64,000 nucleotides of DNA from Symsagittifera roscoffensis (GCF_963678635.1 NC_087069.1:10129206-10193205); one strand, 5' to 3'. Shown: positions 1 to 13,949, numbered from the stretch's first letter. Made by a program: numbers and translations. Notes: generated by a model not told the origin, from the letters alone.

Positions 1-3000
1 TAATGTGATCTCCGGTAAGAGGTTCGGCATGGCGCCGCAAGGAAACAAGATACAGTCGATAATCTCAGTGGCTGGACACCAGGTAATAAGAAATCTGAGT
101 GAACCGTCAGAGTTCACTTTAATGCATTTGGACACATATGCAGATTATCTGAGGCAGGTGGAGCCACGCACTGAGTCGAGAGCTGTGCGAGCACTACTAA
201 CGACGGGTGGCCCTCGCATGAAGAAACTTCATGGACGCTACTTGGAGGTCTATGGGTCGTATCAAATAATGCTGAACGTGGATGGAATCAGTATCTACAC
301 CAGGACTTACATAACAACAGATGATGACCAAATGGGGCAGATCTATTTGGGTGAAGAGGAACTCAAAGTCCGCAGGATAGTCCATGACGCCATGATGGAA
401 CAAGATGCTGTACACATTGGGTATGAAGCAGATGTGATCGCACATCTGCTCGACACCAACGGAACGAAAATCGGAGTCACAGGGCTTCTGGACACAGGAG
501 CGGTAGTGAGTGTGATGCCGATAAAAAATTGGGAAAGAATGGGCTTCACGCGGGAAGATCTGATTCCTACGAATCTCCGACTGGCCGCCGCAAATCGAGG
601 AGCTATCTACGTAGCCGGAAAAACACCAATAACGGTCCTTCACATGGGAGGACGAGATCTTTGGATGAGCTTCCTGGTGGTAGAGAATCTGGACGACGCC
701 GACGAATTCATCTTGGGCAGAGATTTTGTCAGGAATTTTGACGTGATGATTGACTTGAACAACGGTCTAATACGGATTAGAAGCCCGGACCGAAAGTATG
801 TTAAGAGACCAATTAATAGGATAATAACAAACGAAAATAAGGTACCAGTTTTTTTGAATAGAAAAGTAAAATTACAACCAGGACAAGCTGTGGTAGCAAT
901 TTTTAGAATGAGAAATTTAAATTCGTTAAGTGATAGTAAACAGGTTTGCTTAGTACCGAATCCAAATAGTCAGAGTTCGGTGATTTTAGGCCGGAGCTTC
1001 TCGGTAACGCGAAACGGACTGTGAATCAGTGTGTTGTTGAACACACTGGACACCACGGTTTCAATCCAGCGTGGAAAGAAGCTTGGCTACGCTTTGCCGA
1101 TGAGGACCGACTATGAGGAGACACAAAACTTGAAGAAATATAGTGTGAAAGACTGTCCTTATCATGCCAATAAAGATAAAATTTTAAAGAGGAATAATGA
1201 ATTAAAATCTGTTTATAAATTGTTGTCAATGAGATCCGAAACGGACGACGGCTTATCAAGCTGCTCGAATTTTCCGGAACGCCCCTTGTCATATGAACTA
1301 GAATCTGACAAACCGGTTCTGCCAGAGATAGAACATTTAAAAGCGAAAATAGGTGAGGGAGATTTCAAAAAATTGCGGGATCTCCTAAATCGGAACGCAG
1401 ATGTATTTTCAAAACATAAGGCGGATATCGGTTGCTGTAATTTCGTCGAACACGAAATTGAACTAGAAGAGGGCGCCGTTCCCCATAGGGAAGGCGCAAG
1501 GCGAATGACGCCACACAAATCGGAAGCGTGCCGAGCGCAAATAGAAATGTTGCTTGAATACGACATGATAGAACCCTCGAAATCGCCGTGGGCTTGCGGG
1601 GTAGTAATGGCGAAAAAGAAAGGGGGCAGCTTAGATTTTGTTGCGACTTTCGTTACTTGAACGCGGTAACGATAAAAGATGTGTACCCGATACCGCGAAT
1701 AGACGAGAGCCTATCTAAGCTTGGTGATGCCAAGTTCTTCACCACATTGGACTTAGGTTCTGCCTTCTGGCAGGTCCCTCTGCGGAAGAAGGACAGAGAG
1801 AAAACCGGATTCGCGTGCGAATTGGGATTGTACCACTGGAAGAGGATGCCCTTCGGCTTGTGCAATGCAACGGCCACTTTTCAAAGACTGATGGCTCAGG
1901 CTTTGACGAGAGTGACCAAGAAGTACGGGAATCTCGTGATGTGTTACGTGGATGACGTAGTCATAGCGACACCGACCCTGGAAGACCACATTGATAGGCT
2001 CGATGAGGTCTTTGGATGCATGAAAAGAGCAGGATTGAAGTGCAAACCATCGAAATGTGAAATCCTTAGGGATTCGATAAAATACCTGGGAAGAATGGTG
2101 GATAGGCATGGTGTCAGGCCGGACAAGGAAGCAGTGGAAGCAGTGTTGACATAGAAAGCCCCCAGAACGGACACACAGCTCCTGAGCTTCCTAGGGTTTG
2201 CCAATTACTACCGAGAATTCATAAAAGGATATGCGGACAAGGTGTATCCGATGCAGAAGCTGATGCGCAACAAGGGGAAAAAGTTCGAATGGAACGATGA
2301 GGCACAGGTTGCTTTCGAGAACATAAAGCGGGAACTGTGCGAAGCGCCAGTGCTGGGCATGTCTACAGAAAAGGGCATGTATGTTCTCGACACAGACGCA
2401 TCGGTGGTGGCCATCTCAGGAATCTTGCATCAAGAGCAAGAATGGAACGGAAGAACAGTTCTCCGTCCCATTGCATACGGCAGCAAGGTCTTGAGTGACA
2501 CAGAGATGAAATATGGCGCACCAAAAGCAGAAATGTTTGCAGTAGTCACCTTCGTGGAGAAGTACCGCGCATACTTGGGGAGCGCTCCCTTCAAGTTACG
2601 CGTGGACAACAGAGCGTTATCCTGGTTGAAGACCTACTCGATGAATCAGAGTTATATTGGTAGATGAATAGTAAGATTGGATGGCTACCATATGATAATC
2701 GAACATAGGATGCGTGATAAACACCAGAATGCTGACAGCCTCAGCAAGAAAACTGAGTTCTATGAAAGATTGGAGCAGAAGCAGGCCAATCAGGCGGAAA
2801 TAAAGGAGGGATTCTCGTTTCTGGACAAAGAAACGTATGAAGCGCTACCCTTAACGAGGTGGTTGGATAAGTCTGGACATCCAATTCCAGGGCAACCTGA
2901 GTTACCTGTAGAGAAAGCAGCCGAGATAAAGATCCTATCCAAGGGGGACCCGGTCCCCTTGGATCTGTTGCTGCGCTCGAACCTGGTCTAGCAAGAACTC

Positions 3001-6000
3001 TCCCGCATGAAAATAAACAGCCTCTCATTATTGGATAAAACGGTGCAAGTCACACCGCAAGTGATGTGGATGCTGGGTGGATTGTTAGAAAGAGAAGTGA
3101 CCAGAGATGACCCCGAGTGGACAGCAGCAGTGGCATCGCTAACAGTCAGTGAGAAGGTGAAGATCATGCCGTCCATACGACAGCACGAAGAGAACGAGAG
3201 GGATTGTAGGACAATAGTTCAGCAACTAGTATCCTCAATACCCCAAGAGATTTTAACCAGTACTTCTTACGGACAGAAAGAACAGGGGAGCAGCAAGCGA
3301 AAGAAAACCTCACCTTTGTGGACCAGGATAAGGAAGGTGAAAACGTTGAACAAAATCTGCTGCAAGACTATTTGTCCGGGGAGACGAATGATGAGAAGAA
3401 CCAGCGATCACAATATCAACACCCGGGACAAGAAAATTTGTCCGGGGAGTCTGAGATAGACGAGAAAATTCCTGATGAGAAACAGGACCTAGAGAACAAG
3501 GTTTTGTCCGGGGAGTTCAGATGGATGCGAAGAAGTCACAGACATGATCTGGAGGAGCGTGCAGTCTCCAGCACATTCTCCTTGACGGATGACGATTCCC
3601 GAAACTCGGGAATGGACACCTATTCAGACAGGAACTCGAGCTCGGGATCAGAACTGTCAGAACTAGCGATACACACGCTACTAGTGGAAACTCGGGCAAG
3701 GGACCTGGACAGAGAGGTGTACCAGGATCCTGACAGCGATCGCTACCTTATACCAAGCGAAATAGTCTTTGACAATGCAGCGGATGACTTGGAGACAATA
3801 GCGGTATTGAAACGTTCGATAAGCCTGTTGACGCAGAAAGAGGTAGTCAGGACTGATCTTCTGCCGTTCAAACAAGAAACACAGCCGTTGGCGAAGATTT
3901 GGTGCGTTAAGATGGAAGAAGAGACACACCAGCCCATCGAGCTGAATAGTCAGATGAGGGTCATGAAGACATACTTAAAGGCGAGATACAGACTCTCGGA
4001 CCTTCTAAGGGCGCAGAGAAATGATCGCATGACAAGCAACCTGAAAAGGTGGATCGAGAATGGTTCTCCGGATAAAGGGGACCTCGAGGAAGACATTTAT
4101 CGCATCCTGAGACAATACTTCATTACAATAGCTGAGACAATACTTCATCAGAAGGAAGGGAGGTTATATTTGAACAAGGACGGGATTGTGGCTTGCAAGG
4201 GAAGAGAAGAAGACAAAGTCTTATACAAGTATAACGCGATAGTGTTGCCGCAACTCTATCAGACAGAACAATTATTCAGGTCGCATGATCAGATGGGCCA
4301 TCAAGGGATCGACAAAGTGTATCAGAGGATCCTGAAGCGCTTTGAGTGGCCTGGAGTGAAAAAAGCATGTGAGAAATGGGTAACAGTATGTCTGTCATGC
4401 CAACAGGTCAAGGATCCAAGGAAGTTGCGATTTCCTTTACAATCGATCGAGTCGTCTGAATTCAACGAGGTGGTGCAAATAGATCACCAAAAGATATGCA
4501 TGACAGACAATGGTTTTAATCAGGTGCTGGTCATGATAGATCATTTTACGAAGTATGCAGAGGCCGTGCCCTGCATAACTGCCTCGGCGGAAGAGACATG
4601 CGACCACCTGATCAATACGTTGATAGCAAGACATGGTTGTCCGATGACGTTTCAATCGGATAATAGAACAGCTTTCGTAGGAGAGCTTACGAAAGAGCTA
4701 ATGAGACGCTCACAGGTCGCTCAGGCTCACTCCGCGACATACCACCCTCAGACGAATGGCTTAGTGGAAAGACAGAATAGGACGTTAGTGTCTATGCTGA
4801 GAGTATATTGTTCCAGGTACATGACCGATTGGGACAGATACCTTCCACAGGTGATGGGAGCATATAACAGCACGCAACACTCCACCACCGGAGTCAGTCC
4901 ACACATGATGCTAACTGGACACGAAAAGTCTTTACCATTAACCTTCTTCTAGCCAGAGTATGAGGGAAAGAAAACGTCCCCACAGGTCTACGTGATGGAT
5001 GTGATCAGACGCCAACAGGAGTTGAACGATTTGTGTAGACGAAATACTCAGCAGGCACAGGCAAGGCAGAGGAAAAGATTCGACAAGAAAGCAGCTGGTG
5101 CAAAGGCTTACTCGGTGGGAGACTACGTATGGGTATTTCAGAACGTTATACCACCGAAAGGGACAAAGAAGCTCCTAAAAAATGGAGGGGACCCTTCATG
5201 ATTGCAGAGGTGCACCAGGAGGGACGCTTTTTTAGACTGAGTACTGGCCGAGCCGTCCAATACGAGAACATCAAGCCACACAATCCATCGACAGAAGACT
5301 GGTGTATACCTGCAGACATGGAAGAAGGGGATTATCTAATGATGAATCCTGCTTGTGAGGTCAATGAAAAGGGCACCAGGGAGCAGAACGATGGAAACGA
5401 AGTCGTAGAGGAAGGTACGGATACACCGCTGGACCTGGATCCAAACGAGGAGATCGAAGCGGACGATGAAACCTTACCCTACGCAGAGGAAGATTGGCAG
5501 GATCCCGAACAGATAGAGGTTCCCATGAACTTGGAACCGGATCTTCCGTTCACGATACAGACTCGTCAGAAGGACGGGACGAGACCAAGAAAGAAATACA
5601 ATCCTTACGGTGACGACTTTGTAGTGGATAGGATAGATCTAAAGAAGATAGTGGAGGAAGCAGTGGGTCTACAGGAAATAACTGTGTCACAAGACATTGA
5701 CAGAGTCGATGATCACCACGATGAGTGGGTTGACGACTGGTCGAAACCCGAGGTAGAATTCGACGACGAGCAACAGCAGTCATATGAACAAAACTTGAGG
5801 AACCTGTGTGTCTTAGAGTAGCTGAATGAAACTACCTCGGGTCCTGAGGAGACCAGTGTCACGATTCAAGACGTAGATCATGAAAGCATGAAATACATCA
5901 AGACCGAACGAGATGATCCTTCCTGGGCTGCCCAGGAAGGACGACTACTCATTCCAGCTTCTAACCTCGACTTGATACCCGGTATGCGATCGACGGGGAC

Positions 6001-6628
6001 GTCGATGGATATTTTTGTCCGGGGAGTGGGGGTGGGACTTACCCACACTGAAAATTTGATAATAAAAAAATTAAGAATAGCAAGAGAAACAGGAGACTTA
6101 GAAGCAGAAACAGGCGAAGAGCCTAAGAAACCTGACATAGGCAGGGATGTTGAGTCATATTTTAACTTGCCAAATGAATATTCAAGTAACATAATACTAA
6201 CAGACAGTGATTTCATACTCACATATAGAACATGTGCGATAGCAATCACAGCAGACATGAGTTTTAGGACAGCAGATTTTAAGAGAAAATACAAAAACGT
6301 GGAATTCCTTTGGAAGCAAAGACCAGGGATAGGGGGCGTAGCAGCCTTACCTCCGGCGGCGTCGCAGATACCGGGAAAATACTTATGCTTCTTGGTAACG
6401 AGGGCGACGGAGAAGCAGCACGTGGACCCAGAGAACCTAGTCTTGACCTTGACGAGGCTGAGGGACTTCCTTGTGGAAATGGACGTGAAGGAGCTCTCGC
6501 TTCCCGTGTACGATCCAAACAGAGGAAGACTGCATCCTCGGGAAAGGTACGCGCTTGTACACGTGATATTCTCTGATACGAACATACAAGTATATCTACA
6601 TAAGAAATATTACTTAAGTATAGGCTGA
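1..6628 (+). pseudogene. Degenerate pol of element 1 (protease, RT, RNase H, integrase, macro-like C-terminus)
   Basis: A truncated, broken Ty3/gypsy polyprotein. The retropepsin DTG lies at 491-499. RT keeps its YVDD box at 1945-1956 and the preceding conserved boxes (1650-1960). RNase H with a DTDAS motif and later acidic residues covers about 2380-2670. Integrase has an H-x4-H and C-x2-C zinc domain near 4280-4400 and a D,D,E core at about 4480-4770, where the glycine after the second catalytic D-N is arginine. Breaks seen: TGA at 1022, a -1 frame change near 1620 shared with element 2, TAG at 2152, TGA at 2665, TAG at 2989, a frame change near 3310-3460, TAG at 4950, a frame change near 5180 and TAG at 5819. 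A small in-frame duplication near 4115-4155 is absent from element 2. Not functional. Confidence 0.92.
6187..6628 (+). other. Macro-domain-like C-terminus of element 1 pol
   Basis: This is the last ~147 residues of the open stretch 5888-6628. The order is a beta-strand/acidic start, a helix, a glycine-rich PGIGGVAALPP loop, a strand ending in VTR, a helix, a strand ending ELSLPV, and a final DTNIQVYLHK strand. That order matches TARG1/OARD1-type macro domains, in which KYxxxLVT, a long helix, a (S/A)(L/M)P strand and a closing DxxIxVY strand follow each other. Family assignment is from pattern memory. Whether it binds or hydrolyses ADP-ribose is unknown. Confidence 0.6.
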
Positions 6629-6951
6629 GTGATGTGCGAGAGAGTGTTAGACCAAAGACTAAGTTGTATGTAATATGTGTTATGTTATGTGTTAGGTTAT
6701 TAAGATCATGGGTAAGTAGGGGTAAGTGACCATGAACAACTAAATGACGATCTTAGGAATAGATCCAAAGTTTGGACTGTCCAATCTTAGGTCGATTTCC
6801 AAAATTTTAGAGACCAATTGATTTTAATAAATTTTAGGATAAATATCTTTTTATCTGAACTGTCTTTAAGCAAATTTTAACGATATATGTTAAGGTGAAA
6901 CTGACCAGTGTGAAATTCGTGATTTCTTTTCTAGATCCTTGAAAGAATAGA
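6629..6951 (+). promoter_or_regulatory. pol-ORF3 spacer of element 1 with candidate splice acceptor
   Basis: A 323-bp non-coding gap between pol and the third ORF. It contains GTTAT-type repeats near 6670-6700 and ends with a pyrimidine tract, TTTCTTTTCTAG, with AG at 6933-6934, 18 bases before the ORF3 ATG. The same tract is present in element 2 at 27479-27490. This placement suggests that ORF3 is expressed from a spliced subgenomic RNA, as retroviral env is. The donor is not identified. Confidence 0.45.
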
Positions 6952-9900
6952 ATGGATAACTTCAACTTGGATGAATTGATGGACCTGGCAGAGGCATATG
7001 AAGGACCGATGATAGATGCGATCTATCGTCGGCTGATCGATCGAGACTTCGCTCTGGAGGACCCAGAGGTAGTCATGTTGCTGACCGCCCTGATCAACAT
7101 CTTGGGGCACGACAACCGTGGGGACCGCCCCACGGAAGTCCTGTTGATGGCAGCATATGGAGAAAGAGGAGTACTAGACCGCCCGAACATGAGAGTGATG
7201 ATGTGGAGAAACGGGGCTCTCTCAGGGAGTGACTTGGCGAATGAGCCTGGATTGGGAAGTTCTAGGACCTACCAACCAGTTGAGATGCCTATGCCCTCCA
7301 AGCCCAAACCTGGGCTGACGAGGATGCATCGGGAGATGAACAGCGAGGCGACCACGTCTGGTTCACCACTGAGAGCAGCTGTGCCACCAAAATGGGGCGA
7401 AAGTAGGACAGAAAGTTCAGACGAACCAAACCATGCAAGATCTGGATGAGATGAACGATGAACTGAAAATTACGAAAAAGGAGCTGGACGAGATGACCAG
7501 AAGCATGCTCCAGATGGAGGAAGATCGGGACATGTGGAGAAAGTTGTTTGAAGACTGCAACAAAAAGCAGGGTCAGGAGATTGAGCGCTTGAGGCAGGAA
7601 TACAAAGAGCGATCGGAGCAGATGGCGTTGACAACGGCCGTGGAGAAAGTGGTACCTGCAAGGGATATTCCTCGTGGGCAGTCCCCGATGGAGCTCTTGA
7701 CGCCTCGAGAAATGAGTCAAACAACGGAGACACGGCTCCCAGCAGAGACAAATCGAGTAACAATCCCGGATCCTAGTGACACCTTGGGTGACCCCGTCGT
7801 GGAACAGACATTGAGGAAGCTGATAGAGACAGCTGGACGACTGGTCGCAAACAAGAATGCGGCAGGTTCCGGGGTGACTGCACCCTATGGAACGATTGAC
7901 GACACGGGCAGAGTACGACTCTCCCAGACCGTGATCAGACAGGGGATAAGTGACGTGACACCACTCATGGTGAGCTCGAGGGCTCCAGAGAGGAGAGTAC
8001 GGAAGATGCCAGCGAAGAAAGTGTCTCGCATAATAGACGTGCAAAAGAATAATCAATTGAAATATAATTTCACGGGAGTTCCGGAGACAGATCCGAGGGC
8101 CTGCTTCAATCGAGCTACTTGGAGCCCGGCTGTAAACCTGCAGCAACCACCACTCGGGACATCTCATCTGATACTGGGAGACAGCTTGGTCAGAGTGCTG
8201 TCGAATTTGAGGACCTCGTGGGTCACCACGGTGATGGCCTTTGGAGGCGCGACGATTGCCCAATTATATCGGATGGTGGAACTGATGAATCCGGGGAAGA
8301 TTCCCAGTGTGATGATCTTAGTTGGGACGAATGATTATTCCAGAGGATCAGACGAGCAGGAAGCACTGTGGGAGTCAATGATGGTGTGTTATTCACTACT
8401 CTCTGGCAGAAGTTCAGTTGCGCGGTACTGACCGTTTGCACGGTGCCAATGAACGCAAGAAGCCTGACAGCATCAGGAAGAAGGCACAACGAGGGAATCA
8501 TCAGGTGGAATAACATCTTGAGGAACCTCGCAAGTCGGAACGCCGGAAGAATGATCCTCATGGACATCGAACATGAGTTGAGAGCTATGGATCAGGCCAG
8601 ACTGACCACGGACGGCATCCACTTCGACAGTATCGAAGGGCAAGCTTGGCTGAGTCTAGTCTTCCAAGAGCGGTTGGACGAGCTGGAAGCAGAACTCTTT
8701 GACACAGGAGTGCTGAAGGAAGAAGGAACAGTGAGTGACACGGTGATAACCACCTTTGTGCCTCCTAGCCTGGAAACACGCTTGGGTACGGTCCCGGCCG
8801 TCACGAACTACAAGCAACAAAGCTCCAGCGAACCAGGTCAAGGACAGACGTACAAGATCGATTGGGAGAAGCGCCGATGAGGAGGACCATCCATCCTAGG
8901 AGAAGAATAGGACCTGTCAACCCAATCGAAGAGACAGCCGACACGTCTAGATCGGACACTAGATCGGACACTAGATCGGAGACGACAAATACCAGTCGAG
9001 AGGAGAGACGTCCGAGCAGAGGCTCGTTGATGTGGTCAAGACCCATACCGTCTCCCTGGCATATATACAAAGACGAGCTAATGAAGCTGGATCTCCAGAG
9101 AGTAAGCTTCACCGAAGATGTAAGGAGGATGCTGAATGGAGCGACGCTATCCGTCAGCAGATTGTACTCGATAACCGGCGTAGACTGGTTGATAGCCGCT
9201 AGCATAAATTTCAGCTCCACGACGGCCTTGAGATTTGCTGACTTGGAGGGACTGCCCTCTAACAACACGATGGAACCAGTGAATGCGAGACCATTGCAAG
9301 ATGTGAGGCTGAATCATGATGAGGGGAATCGTGAAGAGAGACCAGGAAGATTCCTGACGACGAGAGCGCCGATTGGACAACACGTGAAGATATTCAGGCA
9401 GCTGACGACACCCCCTGGTCATGTGAAGGAAAGAGTATACCCAAAACTAGTGAATCAAGATGGTGATGCCCAAAGATATGGCGGATTGAAAGCGATAAAG
9501 AAAGATGAGACCATCTTCGCCGCCTATGACAAAGCAGAGACGAGGAAGGCCAAGATTATGGTAGTAGCGAATTCAGAGTTCGTGTACACCTCCAATTCTT
9601 TGTTTTGGCCGGACTTCATAATGTTGGAAGCGGTCGACCTGGACCTACTGCAATCGATATCTTTGGCTATAGGGGTACAAAGGCAGACGGACATGAACCC
9701 AATTACGATTGTGTTTGCTGGCATCAATGACCATCTACACAGTAGAGGTTTTCTGAGCAGACTCAGAGATCCTACAACAGCAGAGAACGCTGTATGGCCA
9801 GCGATAAAAGATATCCTTGAGTCCATGGGTGAAGTGGTGGATGCGACGAAGGAGGGGTCATTCAATAAAGTGACACTGAGAGTAGTATTCGCGTTGTCTC

Positions 9901-12900
9901 CGGGATATGCACGTCTCTCGGATGGACTGAAATTTGAGTATGCGATTGTGGCCTTACTTTCGGAAGGAAAATATGATGTGATCATATCAGCCCCGAATCG
10001 CATGATAGAAATGGAGAACCGGAGGCCACTTAAGGCTGAACTGCCTGCAGTATGGTCAGATATCTCAAACGCGATGAGAGGATTCAAGGACCATGCGCTA
10101 CACATGTTAGTGTTGGACGAGGTGCTGGGGTTTGGAACTGTCCAATTTCAGTCGACAGCTCTTATTGAAACCGGGAATAGACGACGACCATAGAGTGATC
10201 GCGGCGATGTCCAACGACTTATGGCTCCGAGCAATGGAAGTGGCAGGTGAAGACACAAGAAGGAAAAATTCACTAGAGACGAGAGCTCACTTGGAAGCGA
10301 TGGTTCTGAGAACCAAGCCGGAAGCGAACCAGTGGCTACACCTGAACCCTAGAGTAGCGGCATTGGGTGCAGATGCTTTTGAGCAAGGCCCTGTGATGAT
10401 CACAAAGATACATGCCTACTTGTTGAAGGAGGTGAACCTGGCGGAAAATGCCGGAGAAAAGACCGCTGAATTTGTGAACAGAATGTGTCAGATTACTCTG
10501 GAAACCTTCTGGACCCAGGAAGTGAAGGGACAGGAGGTCTTTGAAAGGACAGACAGCATGCTAGAAGGGTTGGGAATCTGATGGATCGCTTCCTTCTTGG
10601 CAAAAGTTTACCCGAAAGTCTCGCACTACTTGATAAAAGAATTCCTCCAAGCAGTAGTGGAAGTGTCGATAATGGAACTAATAGCCTTGTTCGTGACATT
10701 CGGAGCGGAGAGTTTCGTGAAAGGACCGGCGATACTGCTCGCCGATGGAATCCAGAACCTGCGGCTAGACGGACTTCTGACATTGATTGCAATTTCCCAC
10801 GGAAACTTGGGAGGACTGATGAAACTGGCACGTTGTCCAGAGCAGATGCGAGAGAGAGTGAGGAACTTGGATATGAAGAAATCCACGGACTCGTGGAACA
10901 AGATAAAAGACCTGAGACACACTCTTATCCAGTATCTCTTACAACAAAATCGCTTTGGAACGGGAGAAGACGAGACGACTGAAAGAGAGGAAGATGTTAG
11001 ACGACATGTTGGAGGCATGCCGCTGTTAACTCTGAGTTTGGCTATGAGAACCGATCCCTTGGCGCTGATCATAGGAGTCACGGAGTTCGTGACAGTGATC
11101 TATGGACCGGCAGTCACGTTTGGGTTTCCTGACGTTAAGGTGGAAGCATATAGGAGGTCGCTGCTGCACCTGAACCTCATATCGGCAGTGGACGGTAGTA
11201 CACTGAACTGGTGTGAGCAGCCCACATTGCGGGAGCTCATGAGTGAAGATCTGTTATTTGCGAAAATATCGGAGCCAGAGATGACAGTCATCAGTTTTGA
11301 CGATCACTTCCGTGATCGCATGGGAGAAGTAGAAAGAGGACACATCGAGGTGTTTCCAAAGCTTTGGAATCTGAGACCCCATGATAAAACGAATGGTGAA
11401 ATAACCAGAGTACCTCGTCTCACTGCAGCATATCACATAGTGAGAGAGGAGACGAAGGACTGGGGCGATTACAAGAAGCTGCCGGAGGCAATCCCTGAAT
11501 TCCCTCTGATAAGAAGGATGTTGCTCGGAGCAGTCTCCGTGGTACAAACTCCTAGGTTGAGAGCATTCGAAACCAATGAAAGGGGAGTAGCGAATTTCGT
11601 GGGAACGATGGATCCATACTTTGTTGGAGAAATGCCGCCGTGTTACAGTACACACGATTTGCATATACGGATCAAGCGACGAGAAGGCGAATAAGCAACG
11701 CCGCGACTCCCAAGCCTGGAAGATTTGATGAGGAGTGGAAGGGATTAGGCTTAGCTCCGATGAGGATGAGAGGCAGGACCGAATTGCCTGAAGCCTCATT
11801 AATCCTGACTAGTGTAAAACAGGAGATGAAAGTGGGAGGAATACTGCAGACGAGAACAAAGTGGTCCATGGAGAAGAGGAAGATAAATCGGCCGGTACAT
11901 TGCTCATACCGAGATTCCCGGAAGAAGCCGACAATGATGAAAAAGGACCATCGAGCTCGAACAAGGATAAGTCAGAAGGAGATGACGGACAGGGAGGAAG
12001 CCGTCAAACCGAAGAACCCATGCAACAAGATGCAGATCAAGCTGGCGGGGAAGACGACAGGGCATCGACAGGAGGAACATCCAGCCTGGATTTCAATATC
12101 TTCAGTGATCTTGAGACCAATGCAGATACGTTGGAAACGACTGAGCCAGCGGATGAAGGCATCTCGACACTGGAGCCTCCGTCAGCCTTTATGGAAATGA
12201 AACGGAATTTGCCGGAGAGCAGCTCTCCTGGCAATTCAAGAAATAACGATCAGAGAATCCTCATGGAATCACCTAGGAGGAGAAGAATAGAGGCCTCAGC
12301 CAGAGTACCTTTCTTGGGAACGCTACCCGAAGAAGAATGGGAAGTACATCACCGAGACCACGAGAGTAGGACGGGATGCAAATTGGATAGAGTGGCGTTT
12401 ATGGAAGAAGTCTGGACCGTGGTTCAAAGCTATGGGCCCCTGTCCATTCTGAAAACGGGTCTCAACCAACCCTTGATGAGAGAAGTCCTTGACAAGCTTG
12501 ATGATTGTGAAGGGAGACTGAGTGAGTTGTTGATCGACTCGACCACTGATGAAAGTGAAGCAAATTCTCCCATCAAGATGACACCGCAGGACAATGAAGG
12601 AGAGGTGGTGTATCTGTCAAGAACCAGTAGAGGGACGATGCGATCAAAGTTGGTGATTGATAAAATCAATGCAATGAAAATGAAGTTAGGCAGCAGAGTG
12701 ATGAAGAGGAGAGTCGGAAAGACGAAGGTGGATTCGGAGATATCGATGAAAGCTGTTAACTCAGCGAAAAGGAAACGAGTTGAGGAGGTCATGGATTTAG
12801 GGCAAGGTGATTATCAACTGCCTGGCACAGATAAAATGTTAACTGATATAGCGATGGTGCCACCCATTCTCATGGCGGGGATAAAGTCAACAGGTTATAA

Positions 12901-13014
12901 ATCCAAAAGGAGTTACCGCACTCTGACTGGAGCAACCCTAGAAATGGAAATACTCAGCCAATGTGGAGAGAGCTCAATGAAAGACTTCAAGCCATCTCCC
13001 ATGAATCACGGAAA
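6952..13014 (+). pseudogene. Third ORF of element 1, 5' two thirds, degenerate
   Basis: Collinear with residues 1 to about 2027 of the intact ORF3 of element 2. It starts at ATG 6952 with an MDNFNLDELMDLAEAY N-terminus. It carries the same SGNH hydrolase region (GDS near 8181, GTND near 8325, DGIH near 8613). Lesions: frame changes near 7395, 8391 (one T missing), 8840 and 10131 (one T extra), a TGA at 10579, a frame change near 11630, and a deletion of about 31 bases near 11855. Coding sequence stops being its own at 13014, where element 2 is inserted, so the last open stretch runs into the LTR and ends at 13099. The remainder of the gene is at 38258-41126. Confidence 0.92.
13012..13014. repeat. 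Left target-site duplication (AAA)
   Basis: AAA immediately before the 5' LTR is matched by AAA at 38258-38260 immediately after the 3' LTR. The corresponding empty sequence in element 2's own ORF3 reads GGAAAGGG, so only three bases are clearly duplicated. A mutated longer duplication cannot be excluded, since Ty3/gypsy elements usually make 4-6 bp. Confidence 0.6.
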
Positions 13015-13937
13015 TGTGACATTCGACCAGAATGTGAAAAATGCAATCTCCGCAGAATTCGGAATTTTAGCAGTAAGCCTTCCGGATTGGTGGTTTTGAA
13101 GAAATAAGAGCGTTATTGGAACGTTTAGCCAAGCGGTGAGGGTTAGAATATTCTAGTATTTTAAAAATTTCAAAATTTCGAATGATGACGTCACATTTCT
13201 GAGAAATGCTGAAACGGCCATTTTAACAAAAAACGAGAGAGAAAACACAACAACAACATTAGTTGCGCTGACGATAACAACGACAATCGAGATTGAAAAA
13301 CAGCAGCAGATTGCAGAGAACGTTGTTCCGAGTTGCAACTATTGTGCTGCTACAATAGTTGCAAGGCCGTTGCGAACAACGGTGAAGGGTAAGAAACCAG
13401 CCTTGCGGATTAGGAAGAAATCAAGATCAACGAGCTTGATTCACCGGATTCAAGAATCCGGAAGGGTCTCGGGACGGAAACTTTTATTGACTCATATAAA
13501 TTTTTAGCATCCTTTCATGTCCTGACTTGAATTTAATTGATATTTGGATTAGTTTTGACAAGGATGAGGTGCTAAGAGCTGGGGGGGAAAGGGTTGATCC
13601 ATCTTCGATGGAGATGATGATTTTTATCTACTGAACAAAAACAATAGTAATATAATAAGTAGTAGCCCTGTTTTTAGGAGTGACCTCGTGGTCTGGGGAT
13701 ACTGAGACCCAGCCATGAACTCACTATTTTTGCATGTAATTCAGTTAATTTGAGCGTTCTGGTCGAAGCCGGAGAGTAGTAGCGTTTTTGTCGACCCGAT
13801 GTTATAAAAGACCACCGAAAAGTACTAGCTTGGTAGAGACGGTGAAAAACATGCAAAGCTCTGTTTGGACGCTAGCCAGTCGTCTTAAGACTTAGTTTTG
13901 TTTTCCGTCGATATGTATCTTCCGGGCGAATGTTACA
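13015..13937 (+). repeat. 5' LTR of element 2
   Basis: A 923-bp repeat matching 37331-38257 and, more distantly, 41937-42866. It begins TGTGACATTCG and ends CGAATGTTACA, which are imperfect inverted repeats with the usual TG...CA ends. It holds a TATAAAAG box at 13803-13810, a poly-G run near 13581 and a CTGGGG...CCCAG hairpin near 13695-13712. If the TATA box is used, U3 takes up nearly all of the LTR and R plus U5 is only about 100 bases. The left arm of the CCTTCCGGATT hairpin is mutated here (one C to G). Confidence 0.93.
13803..13810 (+). promoter_or_regulatory. Candidate TATA box in the 5' LTR
   Basis: TATAAAAG, preceded by GTCGACCCGATGT, is identical at 38123-38130 in the 3' LTR but mutated in the older LTR of element 1 (TTAGAAAAG near 42733). 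Position and sequence fit a pol II core promoter. No transcript evidence is available. Confidence 0.5.
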
Positions 13938-13949
13938 TGTTTGTTTTTA

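Larger units (their letters stand above)
1..13014 (+). mobile_element. Element 1 (older Ty3/gypsy-like giant LTR retroelement), left part
   Basis: This is the left visible part of a long LTR retrotransposon whose 5' LTR, leader and gag lie outside the window. Base 2 aligns with base 20551 of element 2, and the two copies then run collinear through pol and the third ORF. By eye they differ at roughly 5-7% of bases, often at third codon positions. The element is interrupted at 13014 by element 2 and resumes at 38258. Its reading frames are broken by many stops and indels, so it is an old, inactive copy. Confidence 0.9.

Noticed and set aside
5878-6585. 235-codon minus-strand open frame over the macro-like region
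   Set aside because: It is antisense to a clearly coding plus-strand region, and its element 2 counterpart (26376-27104) is likewise a shadow. No domain is seen.
7289-8263. 324-codon minus-strand open frame
   Set aside because: It lies opposite the third ORF of element 1. The sense strand has the conserved SGNH protein, and the antisense frame is broken in element 2.
13015-13937. Treating this LTR as a solo LTR
   Set aside because: Its partner at 37331-38257 and the split ORF on either side show that it is the 5' LTR of a full element.
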